Source: Candidatus Parcubacteria bacterium
GTDB lineage: Bacteria > Patescibacteriota > Saccharimonadia > Saccharimonadales > UBA4665
Direction of reading: 5' to 3'
Assembly: GCA_023434325.1 (NCBI GenBank)
Contig: JAEYSX010000003.1
Span: forward strand, 62,001 to 126,000
Length of the DNA stretch: 64,000 nucleotides
Positions 41,709 through 50,355 of this stretch are shown one piece after another. Position 1 is the stretch's first letter. Each line of letters starts with the position of its first letter. The notes beneath the pieces were generated by a model. That model was not told the DNA's origin and did no database searches. It was given only the letters and a program-made list of their open reading frames with translations. Made by a program: the position numbers and the translations under genes.

Positions 41709-42065
41709 TTAACTCATACTCCTGCCGACAAATGCCACGATTGCGGATGAAAGCATAGCAATAACCAGTCCGATAATAGCGTTGATAATAGTTTGGCGCG
41801 CCTTCTTGACTTTGTCGCTCTCGCCTTGGGCAATAATAAACTGAATACCACCATATATTATGTAACCTACTGCGACCAACGCCGCCACGCGCAAAGCTAT
41901 ATCAACCACCGCCAATCCTACTAGCGGAATATCCGACAATTCAAACCTAACAATGTCACACCCCTGGAACCTAGAGTTCGGCAAATATTTGTACCATGCC
42001 GGAAGACCAAAGAAATTCGATGGATTACAGGGAGCAGCAAATTTTTCTAGCAAAGAAAAGAGCAT
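41709..42065 (-). CDS. T4SS-type pilin-like protein 5 (118 residues)
   Basis: It has no classical signal peptide. A Cys-bearing N-terminal region (AAPCNPSNFFG, FQGCDIVRF) precedes two helices joined by GGIQFIIAQGESDKVKKARQ. Its ATG shares one base with the pilin-like 6 stop, so translation is coupled. Confidence 0.8.
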   Translation of the reverse strand: MLFSLLEKFAAPCNPSNFFGLPAWYKYLPNSRFQGCDIVRFELSDIPLVGLAVVDIALRVAALVAVGYIIYGGIQFIIAQGESDKVKKARQTIINAIIGLVIAMLSSAIVAFVGRSMS

Positions 42066-42463
42066 TACCAGATACCTCCTGGCACCAGGTAATTCAAAAA
42101 GGCGAGCAAGAAGGCGTATGTCACCAGTCCGACAACCACGCCAAATATGCGTTCCTTGGCTTTAGTCACCATTCCCGGATCATCAGCCGAGGCACTGTAC
42201 TGTATTCCCGAGATAATGATAGCCAGTACCGCTGCAATACCGATCAGAGCGGTCAACACACGTATGGCGGGGTTAATGTATGTCTTTATAAACTTATTGC
42301 ACTCCGAACCTTTCGTGCCACAAACGTCGACACACTGCTTGTCTTTGGAGGGGTTACAGTCGGCCGCGCTCACCGTTGTCGGCGTGAAAGCAGGGACCAC
42401 AGCAAGGGCCAACGCCAATCCTATAAAAAGGGATTTCCAACTTAATAATCGTTGCGTGTTCAT
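42065..42463 (-). CDS. T4SS-type pilin-like protein 6 (132 residues), first gene of the operon
   Basis: A signal peptide (about 1-34, after VSA) precedes a four-Cys region (ADCNPSKDKQCVDVCGTKG plus another Cys) and two helices joined by SGIQYSASADDPGMVTKAK. A TATACT lies 14 bases before the ATG, so this gene leads the operon. Multiple Cys pairs suggest disulfide-stabilised outer loops. Confidence 0.82.
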   Translation of the reverse strand: MNTQRLLSWKSLFIGLALALAVVPAFTPTTVSAADCNPSKDKQCVDVCGTKGSECNKFIKTYINPAIRVLTALIGIAAVLAIIISGIQYSASADDPGMVTKAKERIFGVVVGLVTYAFLLAFLNYLVPGGIW

Positions 42464-42554
42464 AACTGCTTATGGAAAGTATAGAGTCCATGTCCAGTAA
42501 ATACAATGTGTACGTTGCCTGTGAGCCCAGCGTGAGCAACGTAAGAATATCCCG

Positions 42555-42582
42555 TTGTGAGCAATGTTGCTTATGCTACAAT
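42555..42582 (+). promoter_or_regulatory. Promoter for the VirB6-like gene
   Basis: TTGTGA and an extended -10 TGCTACAAT are separated by 16 bases between hexamers. The ATG follows 7 bases later, implying a leaderless mRNA. Confidence 0.6.
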
Positions 42583-42589
42583 TAAAAAA

Positions 42590-45500
42590 ATGACAATGAC
42601 CCGAGGAACCATTGGTAGAGCCCTGCGTAAACTCGCTTCTGGCAGGGTAGTACTATTCGTAAGTCTGCTTGCGATCGTGTCCTCGTTTGCTATGCCCCTG
42701 GCGACCACCCATGCCGTCGGCGGAGACTACAAACTTGCCGTCAAACTCAGCAACTCTCGAAGTGACGTTACCGTTACCGCAACTCGTGACACCAGCCTCA
42801 GCCCTACCGAAGTAAAGTTTACTTCGACAAACGGCACAGACTGGATCAGTGAAGGCGATTACATAAGACACACCAACGTTGAGGTCTGTAACGCACACCG
42901 CCCTACATGCGAATGGCGCATCTCGGTAAAAGAAGGCGGTAATGAGATATCCTCGACGGGCCCTCAGTTTATTATAGGCCAGAGCACATCTAGGGAAGGA
43001 CTCCTCGCACACACCTTTAACATAACAGTACCTGCAAAGGACGCCGCCCCCACCACCGGTAAAATTACGGGCAAGGGAACCTTCATCAACTACATCATCC
43101 AGCCCAACCAAACTCTACCTATACCCAAAACAGTACCTATCAAGATCGCTCAAACGGCCGGAGGCAATCACAAGGCAGAAGTCTTCCCCGACGATGCCGG
43201 CGTCTATACATTCCACAACGTGCCACCCGGCACATATACATTGAACGCCAACGGCGGGTACGTTAACGGGTCAACCACCATACCGATCACCGTGTCTCAA
43301 GCAGGGATCGTCGTTAAAGCAGGAGAGACCACAACCGCCAATCTTGGTCAACAAGACACCGGCCCAGAGGATTTGCCGGAGGAAATAGTCGAACCCGACC
43401 CATGCCTAGAGAACGCGGAATCACTCGGCTGGTCATTTTGTCCGATGAATAGCACGCTGCAGAAGATTGCCGCACAAGTCGACGAATGGATCATTAAGCT
43501 CATACACATAAATACCGACCGGATATTTGATACCTCCGAAGAAAGCGGCAAGGCTTTTTATACCGCATGGAAAGTAGGGCGCACACTCGCGTACGCGGTA
43601 ATTGTAGTTTGGGGACTCGTTATGGTCTTCTCCCAACTCCTGGGGCTGGAGATAGTCCGCCCATACGTAGTGCGAAAAATGCTACCAAAACTTGCGCTTG
43701 TAGTGGTAATCATTCCTTTGCTTTGGCCAGGGATTGCTTTTGTTGCCAATGCAGCAAACGCCTCCGCGTTTGCAATAGAAGAGTTAATAAAAGCACCTTT
43801 TCAATATCTTTGGACTACTTCGGGTGTTGCGGATTGGGTCGTCGGAGGATCGCTGTCAGTAGGAGCAATCCTCGGCGTCGGATTATATGCAACTATCGGT
43901 AACTTTGGCGTAATCGCAGCCCTCTTTGCAACCATCGCCATCGCTGCCCTTCAGGCATTACTCGTGCTAATTATGCGGGATTTGGCCTTCTATATCTTGG
44001 TTTTTTCCTCGCCGCTAGCAGTCGCGCTTGGCGCTCTCGAGGCATTCAAGGGAGTACTAAAGCTCTGGTCCAGATTCTTCTGGGGCATAATCTTCTCCAT
44101 CCCCGCAGTTGCCGCCGTTTTGGCAACAAGTAAAGTTGGTGCGGCGGTCGCACGAACAGCCAACCAGGGCGGACTCGATGTTCTCTTGGCAATCGGAATT
44201 GTCATCATCGGATATATTCTCGTGCCTCCTACGATCACATCTATTGATAAGGCATCGAAAAAAATAGACGGCATGGCCGACAAAGCGACTAGCGGAGTCC
44301 AGGCCGCGCTATCCAAGTACCGTAGTCAAACGCTCAAAAGAAACTTTGGCGAAGCGGTAGGTCACGAACGAAAGTTCAACGGACCAGTCGGCGGGATCGC
44401 CAACCGCATGGCCAACGTCAGTCGGCGCTTCCAGTCCGCTGGCCGAGCCGGCGGTGGCTGGAGGGGTGCAAAATACCACACATACTCCATGCGACTTGCA
44501 GAAGCGGCGTCAGCAAAAGCCGCAAAAGAAGATGGTGAATCCCTGAGCGGCTCTGGCGGCGACGATCAACTCATGCGAATTCTACAGGCCCCGGGCATGA
44601 CAAAAGACCGGGCAATTAGGGCGTATATGGCCGAGGGCTTTAGTCGAAGAGCCGCAAAGAGTGCAGTCGAAAAGGCCGAGGCAGACTTTGGAGCAGAAAT
44701 AGGGACAAGAAAGATGGAACTGGCCGCCCTGCGATCTCTCCACGCATCAAACACCGGATATGGTCCTGGCGACACTCCTGGTACCGCCGAACTATCCATG
44801 GTGAGAACCTATGAGGATGCCGCCCGACAGGTGATCTCAGGAAACATGACCGTTTCGGGAGCAGCCGCTATGATCGGAAGCAACAAAAACAGGGCAGAGC
44901 GTGCCGCAGGTTTTGGTACAAGAATGGCTATGGTAGAGAGAGCAGTCCGGCGGGTCCGGCAAGGACAGCAAGCGCTCACTAGCAATGACGTGTTAGCGCT
45001 TAAAGAAGAGGCGGTATTTGGAAGTGACCCGGGCTCTCTAATTGGCGCCCGCCATGAGACGTACGCACAGCTGGCACCTATGATGCTTAGACGATACCAG
45101 CACGCCCGACAGGATTACACCACCGCGCAGCGGGAATACGAGGAACATCCTGTTGCGCAGAATCTGCAAATCTCTAGGGAGCGCCTAGCGGTCAGAAGTC
45201 AGGAGGCGGACCAAGCCCGACAAGAGGCAAACCGCGCACAAGAACGCTTGAATGCCTCGCCAGGAGACGCAACCCTACAAGCGGCAGCCCTGGCAGCCCA
45301 ACAGGCATACGATGTCGCACTCAACAACTTTGCTGCCGCGCAACAGGGTGTACAGTCAGCCCAACTAACGCATGACAACAGCCCCGAGGTACAAGACCGG
45401 CTACACCAGGCCTCCGCCCGCCGCGCGATCGTCGCATCCAATGCCGCAGCCCTTGCAAACATCTATCAATACGCCTCGTACGCGAGCGAGCAAAAGGGTC

Positions 45501-45709
45501 GTATCCTTGCCGATGGCGTCATGGGCCAAGCAGCTTACGACGGGGCAAATGTCACCGTCCAGCAGGACATAGATACATTCCGTGGCGATGCCGCATTCAC
45601 CGCTCAACGACAAGAATTCGCTCAACGAAACGGCACGCCAGAAGAAATGGCGGCCCGCATCCGCAACCAGGGCGGAGGAATTCAGCCTCCAACCCCGGTT
45701 GTCATATAG
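42590..45709 (+). CDS. VirB6/TrbL-like polytopic protein with N-terminal extracellular Ig-like domain
   Basis: The start at 42590 (promoter-based; the frame is open upstream) gives 1039 residues. A signal-anchor helix (about 20-45) precedes a beta-rich ~290-residue exported region with a SpaA/CarboxypepD-like segment (VYTFHNVPPGTYTLNANGG). A polytopic block (about 322-546) with several helices resembles VirB6/TrbL. The C-terminal ~490 residues are Arg/Ala/Gln-rich, coiled-coil-like and probably cytoplasmic. VirB6 proteins form the inner-membrane channel. The extracellular domain and large tail go beyond a plain VirB6. It faces the pilin operon. Confidence 0.8.
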   Translation: MTMTRGTIGRALRKLASGRVVLFVSLLAIVSSFAMPLATTHAVGGDYKLAVKLSNSRSDVTVTATRDTSLSPTEVKFTSTNGTDWISEGDYIRHTNVEVCNAHRPTCEWRISVKEGGNEISSTGPQFIIGQSTSREGLLAHTFNITVPAKDAAPTTGKITGKGTFINYIIQPNQTLPIPKTVPIKIAQTAGGNHKAEVFPDDAGVYTFHNVPPGTYTLNANGGYVNGSTTIPITVSQAGIVVKAGETTTANLGQQDTGPEDLPEEIVEPDPCLENAESLGWSFCPMNSTLQKIAAQVDEWIIKLIHINTDRIFDTSEESGKAFYTAWKVGRTLAYAVIVVWGLVMVFSQLLGLEIVRPYVVRKMLPKLALVVVIIPLLWPGIAFVANAANASAFAIEELIKAPFQYLWTTSGVADWVVGGSLSVGAILGVGLYATIGNFGVIAALFATIAIAALQALLVLIMRDLAFYILVFSSPLAVALGALEAFKGVLKLWSRFFWGIIFSIPAVAAVLATSKVGAAVARTANQGGLDVLLAIGIVIIGYILVPPTITSIDKASKKIDGMADKATSGVQAALSKYRSQTLKRNFGEAVGHERKFNGPVGGIANRMANVSRRFQSAGRAGGGWRGAKYHTYSMRLAEAASAKAAKEDGESLSGSGGDDQLMRILQAPGMTKDRAIRAYMAEGFSRRAAKSAVEKAEADFGAEIGTRKMELAALRSLHASNTGYGPGDTPGTAELSMVRTYEDAARQVISGNMTVSGAAAMIGSNKNRAERAAGFGTRMAMVERAVRRVRQGQQALTSNDVLALKEEAVFGSDPGSLIGARHETYAQLAPMMLRRYQHARQDYTTAQREYEEHPVAQNLQISRERLAVRSQEADQARQEANRAQERLNASPGDATLQAAALAAQQAYDVALNNFAAAQQGVQSAQLTHDNSPEVQDRLHQASARRAIVASNAAALANIYQYASYASEQKGRILADGVMGQAAYDGANVTVQQDIDTFRGDAAFTAQRQEFAQRNGTPEEMAARIRNQGGGIQPPTPVVI

Positions 45710-45759
45710 CCATCACCATACCAGTGCCCATAGTTCAACTATCCGCCTACTGACTATCC

Positions 45760-45778
45760 TATTGACTATTCGTCAATA
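45760..45778. promoter_or_regulatory. Palindrome overlapping a TATAAT -10
   Basis: Perfect 7-bp arms TATTGAC and GTCAATA flank TATTC, and the right arm runs into TATAAT at 45777-45782. It lies between the VirB6-like gene and the gene at 45800. TGACTAT also occurs as a direct repeat beside it. Confidence 0.45.
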
Positions 45779-45799
45779 TAATGCTAATGTATATATATT

Positions 45800-46300
45800 A
45801 TGCATGGAATTCCTCCCCGCCTATTCGAACGACAATTCTACCCCGCCACCAAACCCATAGGGCAGCGGTCAGAGTTCGACAGACAGGTGCACCCAGGACG
45901 GGTGCGGCGCGCTGGGGAGTTTGTTGGAAATATAGCCACTCGCATGCTCTTCGGCCCGTTCGCGCCTGCCGCAAAAGCCGTCGGTCGAAAAATCATGGCG
46001 TCCGACCGTGCCCTCCACAAGCGCGCAGGCGTTACAATCACACCCGAGAGACAGTTAAATAAGGACGCCGTCACAAAGCCCGCAGTACCCGTGCAGAAAC
46101 TAATGAAGAAAACCGGAGTAACATCTGGCGACCCGACCGAGGGCTTCATCCATTGGCGCAGAGGCGAAGACCATGGAAGCGGAGTAGGCATACAATCTAA
46201 TAAACCAGGTATAGTCGGCCCAGGCCCCGCCCGCAACCCGGTTATACTGGGAGATTCAGCGATGCACGTGCTACAAGCAGCCAGAATGCCCAAGCCGTAG
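45800..46300 (+). CDS. Small basic protein of unknown function in the T4SS locus
   Basis: This 166-residue protein is rich in Arg, Lys, Pro and Gly with no membrane helix (only a moderately hydrophobic MLFGPFAPAAKAVG). It is not recognised. It lies between VirB6-like and PrgI genes on the same strand. Its start depends on a TATAAT at 45777 (leader of about 11 bases). The absence of a domain leaves some doubt. Confidence 0.55.
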   Translation: MHGIPPRLFERQFYPATKPIGQRSEFDRQVHPGRVRRAGEFVGNIATRMLFGPFAPAAKAVGRKIMASDRALHKRAGVTITPERQLNKDAVTKPAVPVQKLMKKTGVTSGDPTEGFIHWRRGEDHGSGVGIQSNKPGIVGPGPARNPVILGDSAMHVLQAARMPKP

Positions 46301-46358
46301 CAACCACACAGGCCATCGGCGCCGTGCTATAGCCGCCAGAATCGTGTAAAATACGCTT

Positions 46359-47543
46359 ATGGCTACGTATAAGGTGCTTCAGGATATTGAGGCCGAAGAT
46401 AAGCTCATCGGTCCTTTGACGCTTCGGCAATTTATTTATGCCGGCATTGGCGCTATCTTCTTGTACCTCTCTTACGCATTAGCGAGCAGGGGAGCGGCCT
46501 TTATGCTGGTGCTGTTTTTGCCCATTTCGGCCGTCATGGGCTTTTTTGCGTTTCCGTGGACACGTGACCAACCGACCGAGGTGTGGGCATTGGCCAAAAT
46601 CCGTTTTTTGATGAAACCACGTCGGCGTGTTTGGAACCAGGATGGACTGAAGGAGCTTGTCACAATCACCGCACCCAAGGCCGTCGCTGTAAACTATACA
46701 AACGGATTATCTCAGCAAGAGGTTCGCAGCCGCCTGCGCGCGCTCGCTACAACCGTCGACACCCGTGGCTGGGCCATAAAAAATGCCAACCTTAGCCTGC
46801 CTCCACAACAAACACAAGTCCAGCCCTCTGACCGCTTGGTCGCACCTATAGCAGCGCCGCCAAAGGTCGCAGAGGACACCGACATCCGCGCCTCGGACGA
46901 CATGCTGGACGAAAAAAACAACTCAAGCGCCCAGCGCATGCAAGAAATGATCGACAAAAAGGCCAAGGATCACCGACAACAGGTCATCGACAGCCTTAAA
47001 AACGACGCGCCAGCGACCAAAAAGCCGGAGTCTAATGATTACTGGTTCCTAAACCAGCCTGCGGCGGCAACGAGCGTTCCTGACAATCTGGTAACGTTCA
47101 ATACTCAGGTTGTAGCACCCGGCACAGAGACCGGCGGAACTAAAGTTGCACCGGCAGACGAAGCAAGCGCCCTGGCAGAACTAGAGGCGCACAAAGCGCC
47201 GCCCGGCGTATCCTACACCGGCCACATGCACACAATCGAACCATTGTCAGCCAAACACACTACACCGGCAGCAACTACGGCACCTGTGGCCTCACCTCAA
47301 TCTCAAACAGACGCACAGGACGCGCAACCAACAGCACAAAACACAGCACCAACGCCCCTGCAACAGCCGCAGCCTGTCGCTCCTCAAGCGACGCCCGCAC
47401 AAAACGCTAATGTTCCAGTGACACCTAAAGATCAGACTGCTATACTACAGTTAGCTAGCAACGATGACTTAAACGTAGCGACGATTGCCCGGGAGGCCGA
47501 GCGCAACATTTCTAGCGACGAAGTCGTCATTAAGCTGCACTAG
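46359..47543 (+). CDS. PrgI family protein (VirB3-like) with long variable tail
   Basis: The 394-residue protein starts with a PrgI domain: a cytoplasmic strand (YKVLQDIEAEDKLIGPLTLRQF), two membrane helices (about 29-65) and a basic segment (KIRFLMKPRRRVW). Residues 130-394 are a Pro/Ala/Thr/Gln-rich, partly helical tail. PrgI proteins are the usual partner next to VirB4 in Gram-positive conjugation loci. TAAAAT lies exactly 6 bases before the ATG, predicting a leaderless start and a new transcript for the downstream genes. Confidence 0.88.
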   Translation: MATYKVLQDIEAEDKLIGPLTLRQFIYAGIGAIFLYLSYALASRGAAFMLVLFLPISAVMGFFAFPWTRDQPTEVWALAKIRFLMKPRRRVWNQDGLKELVTITAPKAVAVNYTNGLSQQEVRSRLRALATTVDTRGWAIKNANLSLPPQQTQVQPSDRLVAPIAAPPKVAEDTDIRASDDMLDEKNNSSAQRMQEMIDKKAKDHRQQVIDSLKNDAPATKKPESNDYWFLNQPAAATSVPDNLVTFNTQVVAPGTETGGTKVAPADEASALAELEAHKAPPGVSYTGHMHTIEPLSAKHTTPAATTAPVASPQSQTDAQDAQPTAQNTAPTPLQQPQPVAPQATPAQNANVPVTPKDQTAILQLASNDDLNVATIAREAERNISSDEVVIKLH

Positions 47544-47583
47544 AGGGTAACAACGAACATTCGGGGGCAGTCGAGTAGACTAC

Positions 47584-48456
47584 ATGGATCCTAATTTGGC
47601 AAACCAGCAGAGCACAAACACACAAGGCGCTCCAAACACACAAGGCGCTCCTGCTGTCGCGCCGCCCTCATCTCCTCAGGCCGTGGTTGGACAACAGGCC
47701 GACGCTACGACAAAGCCTGCCGCACAAAGCAACCCGAACAGCACTCAAAACACCCTGTTGATTGCCGAAATTCGCGATGGAATTGTCATCATGAACGACG
47801 GCTCGTTCCGCTCGGTCGTGATGGTTAAATCGGTCAACTTTGACCTTATGAGCCCCCAAGAACAAGAGGCTACCGAATTCAGCTATCAGGGATTTTTGAA
47901 CTCCTTGTATTTTCCTGTCCAAATATTTATTCGCTCACAAAAAGTCGATCTGCAGCCCTACATTACCAAACTGGACAAAATACGCGGCGAACACGACAAC
48001 ATGCTCCTAGCTATGTTAATGCAAGACTATATTACGTTCATTGATCAGCTAGCAGCTCAGACCAATATTATGGACAAGAAGTTTTATATCGTCATCCCGT
48101 TCTACCCCAAGATTGACGTTCAAAAGGCTCTGACGCAAAGCAAGAACTTCTTAACCGGCTTCATGGATCTGTTCAGCAACCGCGAACAGCATGTGGTCAT
48201 CAACGAAGCCGATCTACAAAAAGCCAAGGACGAGCTCCGCAACCGCGTACAAGCTGTTATGCAGGGTTTGATGCAGTGCGGCATCAGTGCGTTGCCACTC
48301 GATACGCAAGAGTTAATCGAGCTCTATTACGACACCTACAACCCCGACACCGCCACCCGCCAACAACTAAAAGACTTTAGCGGTATGAATGCCGACGTCG
48401 TGACCAAGGGTCAGGGCGTGGCGCCGCGAGCCGACATGCGACAGGAGCTACAGTAA
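47584..48456 (+). CDS. TraC/VirB4 N-terminal-domain-like protein
   Basis: This 290-residue protein has a disordered Asn/Gln/Pro-rich N-terminus (1-55), then a domain resembling the N-terminal region of VirB4/TraC ATPases (IRDGIVIMNDGSFRSVVMVK, EATEFSYQGFLNSLYFPVQI). It has no Walker motifs. Its stop shares a base with the VirB4 ATG. The adjacent VirB4 begins with its own region, so this looks like a separate subunit, not a frameshifted fragment. Confidence 0.8.
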   Translation: MDPNLANQQSTNTQGAPNTQGAPAVAPPSSPQAVVGQQADATTKPAAQSNPNSTQNTLLIAEIRDGIVIMNDGSFRSVVMVKSVNFDLMSPQEQEATEFSYQGFLNSLYFPVQIFIRSQKVDLQPYITKLDKIRGEHDNMLLAMLMQDYITFIDQLAAQTNIMDKKFYIVIPFYPKIDVQKALTQSKNFLTGFMDLFSNREQHVVINEADLQKAKDELRNRVQAVMQGLMQCGISALPLDTQELIELYYDTYNPDTATRQQLKDFSGMNADVVTKGQGVAPRADMRQELQ

Positions 48457-50345
48457 TGGCAAAGGATCAACAAATGGACCCGGCCGCACTGGCGGCCGCC
48501 AAAAAACAACGAGAAGACCAAGAGGCAGCAGAGGCCTTTCGAAAGGGCGTTACGGCACTGCGTGACTTTATCGCGCCAAGCAGCATCGAACTCCAAAGCA
48601 GCTATTTTCGACTCGGCACACGTCTGGCACGAACCTTTTATGTATATGGATACCCCAGGCAGCTTTACACCGGCTGGCTAAGTCCCATGGTCAACCTCGA
48701 CGAGGTAATGGATCTCTCGCTCTATATCTACCCTGTAGACAGCCAGGTCGTGCTCGATAACTTGCGCAAGAAGGTAACACAACTGGAGGCCGGTCTACAG
48801 ATCGACTCCGAGAAGGGTAGAGTACGTGACCCCGGCAAGCAAGTGGCTATCCAGGATGCCGAGGAAATGCGCGACAAGCTACAAGTGGGCGAGGAACGCT
48901 TTTTCCGCTTTGGATTCTACTTTACGATTTACGCATCGAACGATGAGGAGCTGGAGTTTGTCACCCATAAGGTGGAATCCTTGCTCGGACAGCAACTCGT
49001 CTACAGCAAACCCGCCACCTCGCAGCAGGAGCAGGGACTAAACAGCACCGTGCCGCAGTTTATGGATCAGCTGCAGATTCGGCGTAACATGTCTACCGGC
49101 GCGATCAGCACCAGCTTTCCGTTTACCTCGGCCGACCTCAGTCAAGAAGACGGTATTCTCTACGGTATTAACATGCACAACTCCGGACTGGTCATTTTTG
49201 ACCGCTTTTCGCTCGAAAACGGCAACTCCGTAGTCTTTGCAAAGTCTGGTGCCGGTAAGTCATTTACTGTTAAGTTAGAGGCGCTACGGAGCATGATGAT
49301 GGGCACCGAAATCCTGATCATCGACCCCGAAAACGAGTACGAGCGCATGTGCGAGGCCGCAGGCGGAGCATACGTGCGGCTTAGTCTCAACTCGGCAACC
49401 CGTATTAATCCGTTTGACCTGCCGCGCATCATAGACAGCGAAGAGGCCGACAATGCACTCCGCAGCAACCTCATCACACTCCATGGACTATTGAGACTCA
49501 TGATGGGTGGCGCACAGGCACAATTGCTTGGCGGACAACAGGTCATGGCGCCGGCGCTTACTCCGGTCGAGGAGTCCGATCTTGATGCTGCCCTCATCGA
49601 AACCTATGCCAAAGTAGGCATCACCAACGATCCGCTCACCCATCAGTCCACACCGCCAACAATCGCCGATCTTTATGACACACTCTTGCACATGGGAAAC
49701 ACCGGACCGCAACTGGCTCAACGACTTCGCAAATATACCGAGGGTACGTTTGCCGGTATTTTCTCGCAGCAAAGCAATATCGATATCAACAACCCGCTCG
49801 TCGTCTTTAATATCCGCGACCTCGAGGATGAGCTGCGCCCCGTGGCTATGTATATTGTGCTGAATTACATCTGGAACCGAACCAAGGCCGACAAAAAGAA
49901 GCGCATCCTTATTGTGGACGAGGCCTGGCAGCTGATGAAATATGAGGATTCAGCCAACTTTATGTTTAGCCTGGCCAAGCGCGCCCGTAAATACAACCTC
50001 GGCATCACCACGATTACACAGGACGTCGAGGACTTTATGGGCTCCCGAATGGGACGGGCGATTGTTGCCAACGCCAGTATGCAGTTTTTGCTCAAGCAAT
50101 CGCCGTCGGCAGTCGACATATTGGCGGACGTGTTTAAGCTAACAGCCGAGGAACGCAAGCGACTCAGTCAGTTCCCGGTAGGGCAGGGCTTGTTCTTTGC
50201 CGGCCAAAACCACGTACACCTCCAGGTCGTGGCCAGCCCCACCGAAACCGCCCTGATCACCACCAATCCCGAGGAAGTCCAGCAGCTCCAGGGCAATTTT
50301 GACGGCACACAAGGAACTATCGGCCTAAATGGTCAACCACAGTAG
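48456..50345 (+). CDS. virB4: VirB4/TraC-type T4SS ATPase
   Basis: The 629-residue protein powers secretion-channel assembly and substrate or pilin movement. It has an N-terminal adapter region (1-230) and a RecA-like domain with Walker A FAKSGAGKSFT (about 261-271), IDPENEYERM, and Walker B RILIVDEAWQLM (about 482-493). The ITQDVEDFMGS segment is typical of VirB4. The ATG overlaps the previous stop (TAATG). It is the only recognisable T4SS ATPase in the window; no VirD4 or VirB11 gene is seen. Confidence 0.94.
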   Translation: MAKDQQMDPAALAAAKKQREDQEAAEAFRKGVTALRDFIAPSSIELQSSYFRLGTRLARTFYVYGYPRQLYTGWLSPMVNLDEVMDLSLYIYPVDSQVVLDNLRKKVTQLEAGLQIDSEKGRVRDPGKQVAIQDAEEMRDKLQVGEERFFRFGFYFTIYASNDEELEFVTHKVESLLGQQLVYSKPATSQQEQGLNSTVPQFMDQLQIRRNMSTGAISTSFPFTSADLSQEDGILYGINMHNSGLVIFDRFSLENGNSVVFAKSGAGKSFTVKLEALRSMMMGTEILIIDPENEYERMCEAAGGAYVRLSLNSATRINPFDLPRIIDSEEADNALRSNLITLHGLLRLMMGGAQAQLLGGQQVMAPALTPVEESDLDAALIETYAKVGITNDPLTHQSTPPTIADLYDTLLHMGNTGPQLAQRLRKYTEGTFAGIFSQQSNIDINNPLVVFNIRDLEDELRPVAMYIVLNYIWNRTKADKKKRILIVDEAWQLMKYEDSANFMFSLAKRARKYNLGITTITQDVEDFMGSRMGRAIVANASMQFLLKQSPSAVDILADVFKLTAEERKRLSQFPVGQGLFFAGQNHVHLQVVASPTETALITTNPEEVQQLQGNFDGTQGTIGLNGQPQ

Positions 50346-50355
50346 GGGATAGAAA

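Noticed and set aside
47584..50345. Frameshifted single virB4 gene
   Set aside because: The downstream gene has its own N-terminal region and the junction is a clean TAATG stop-start; both proteins look complete.
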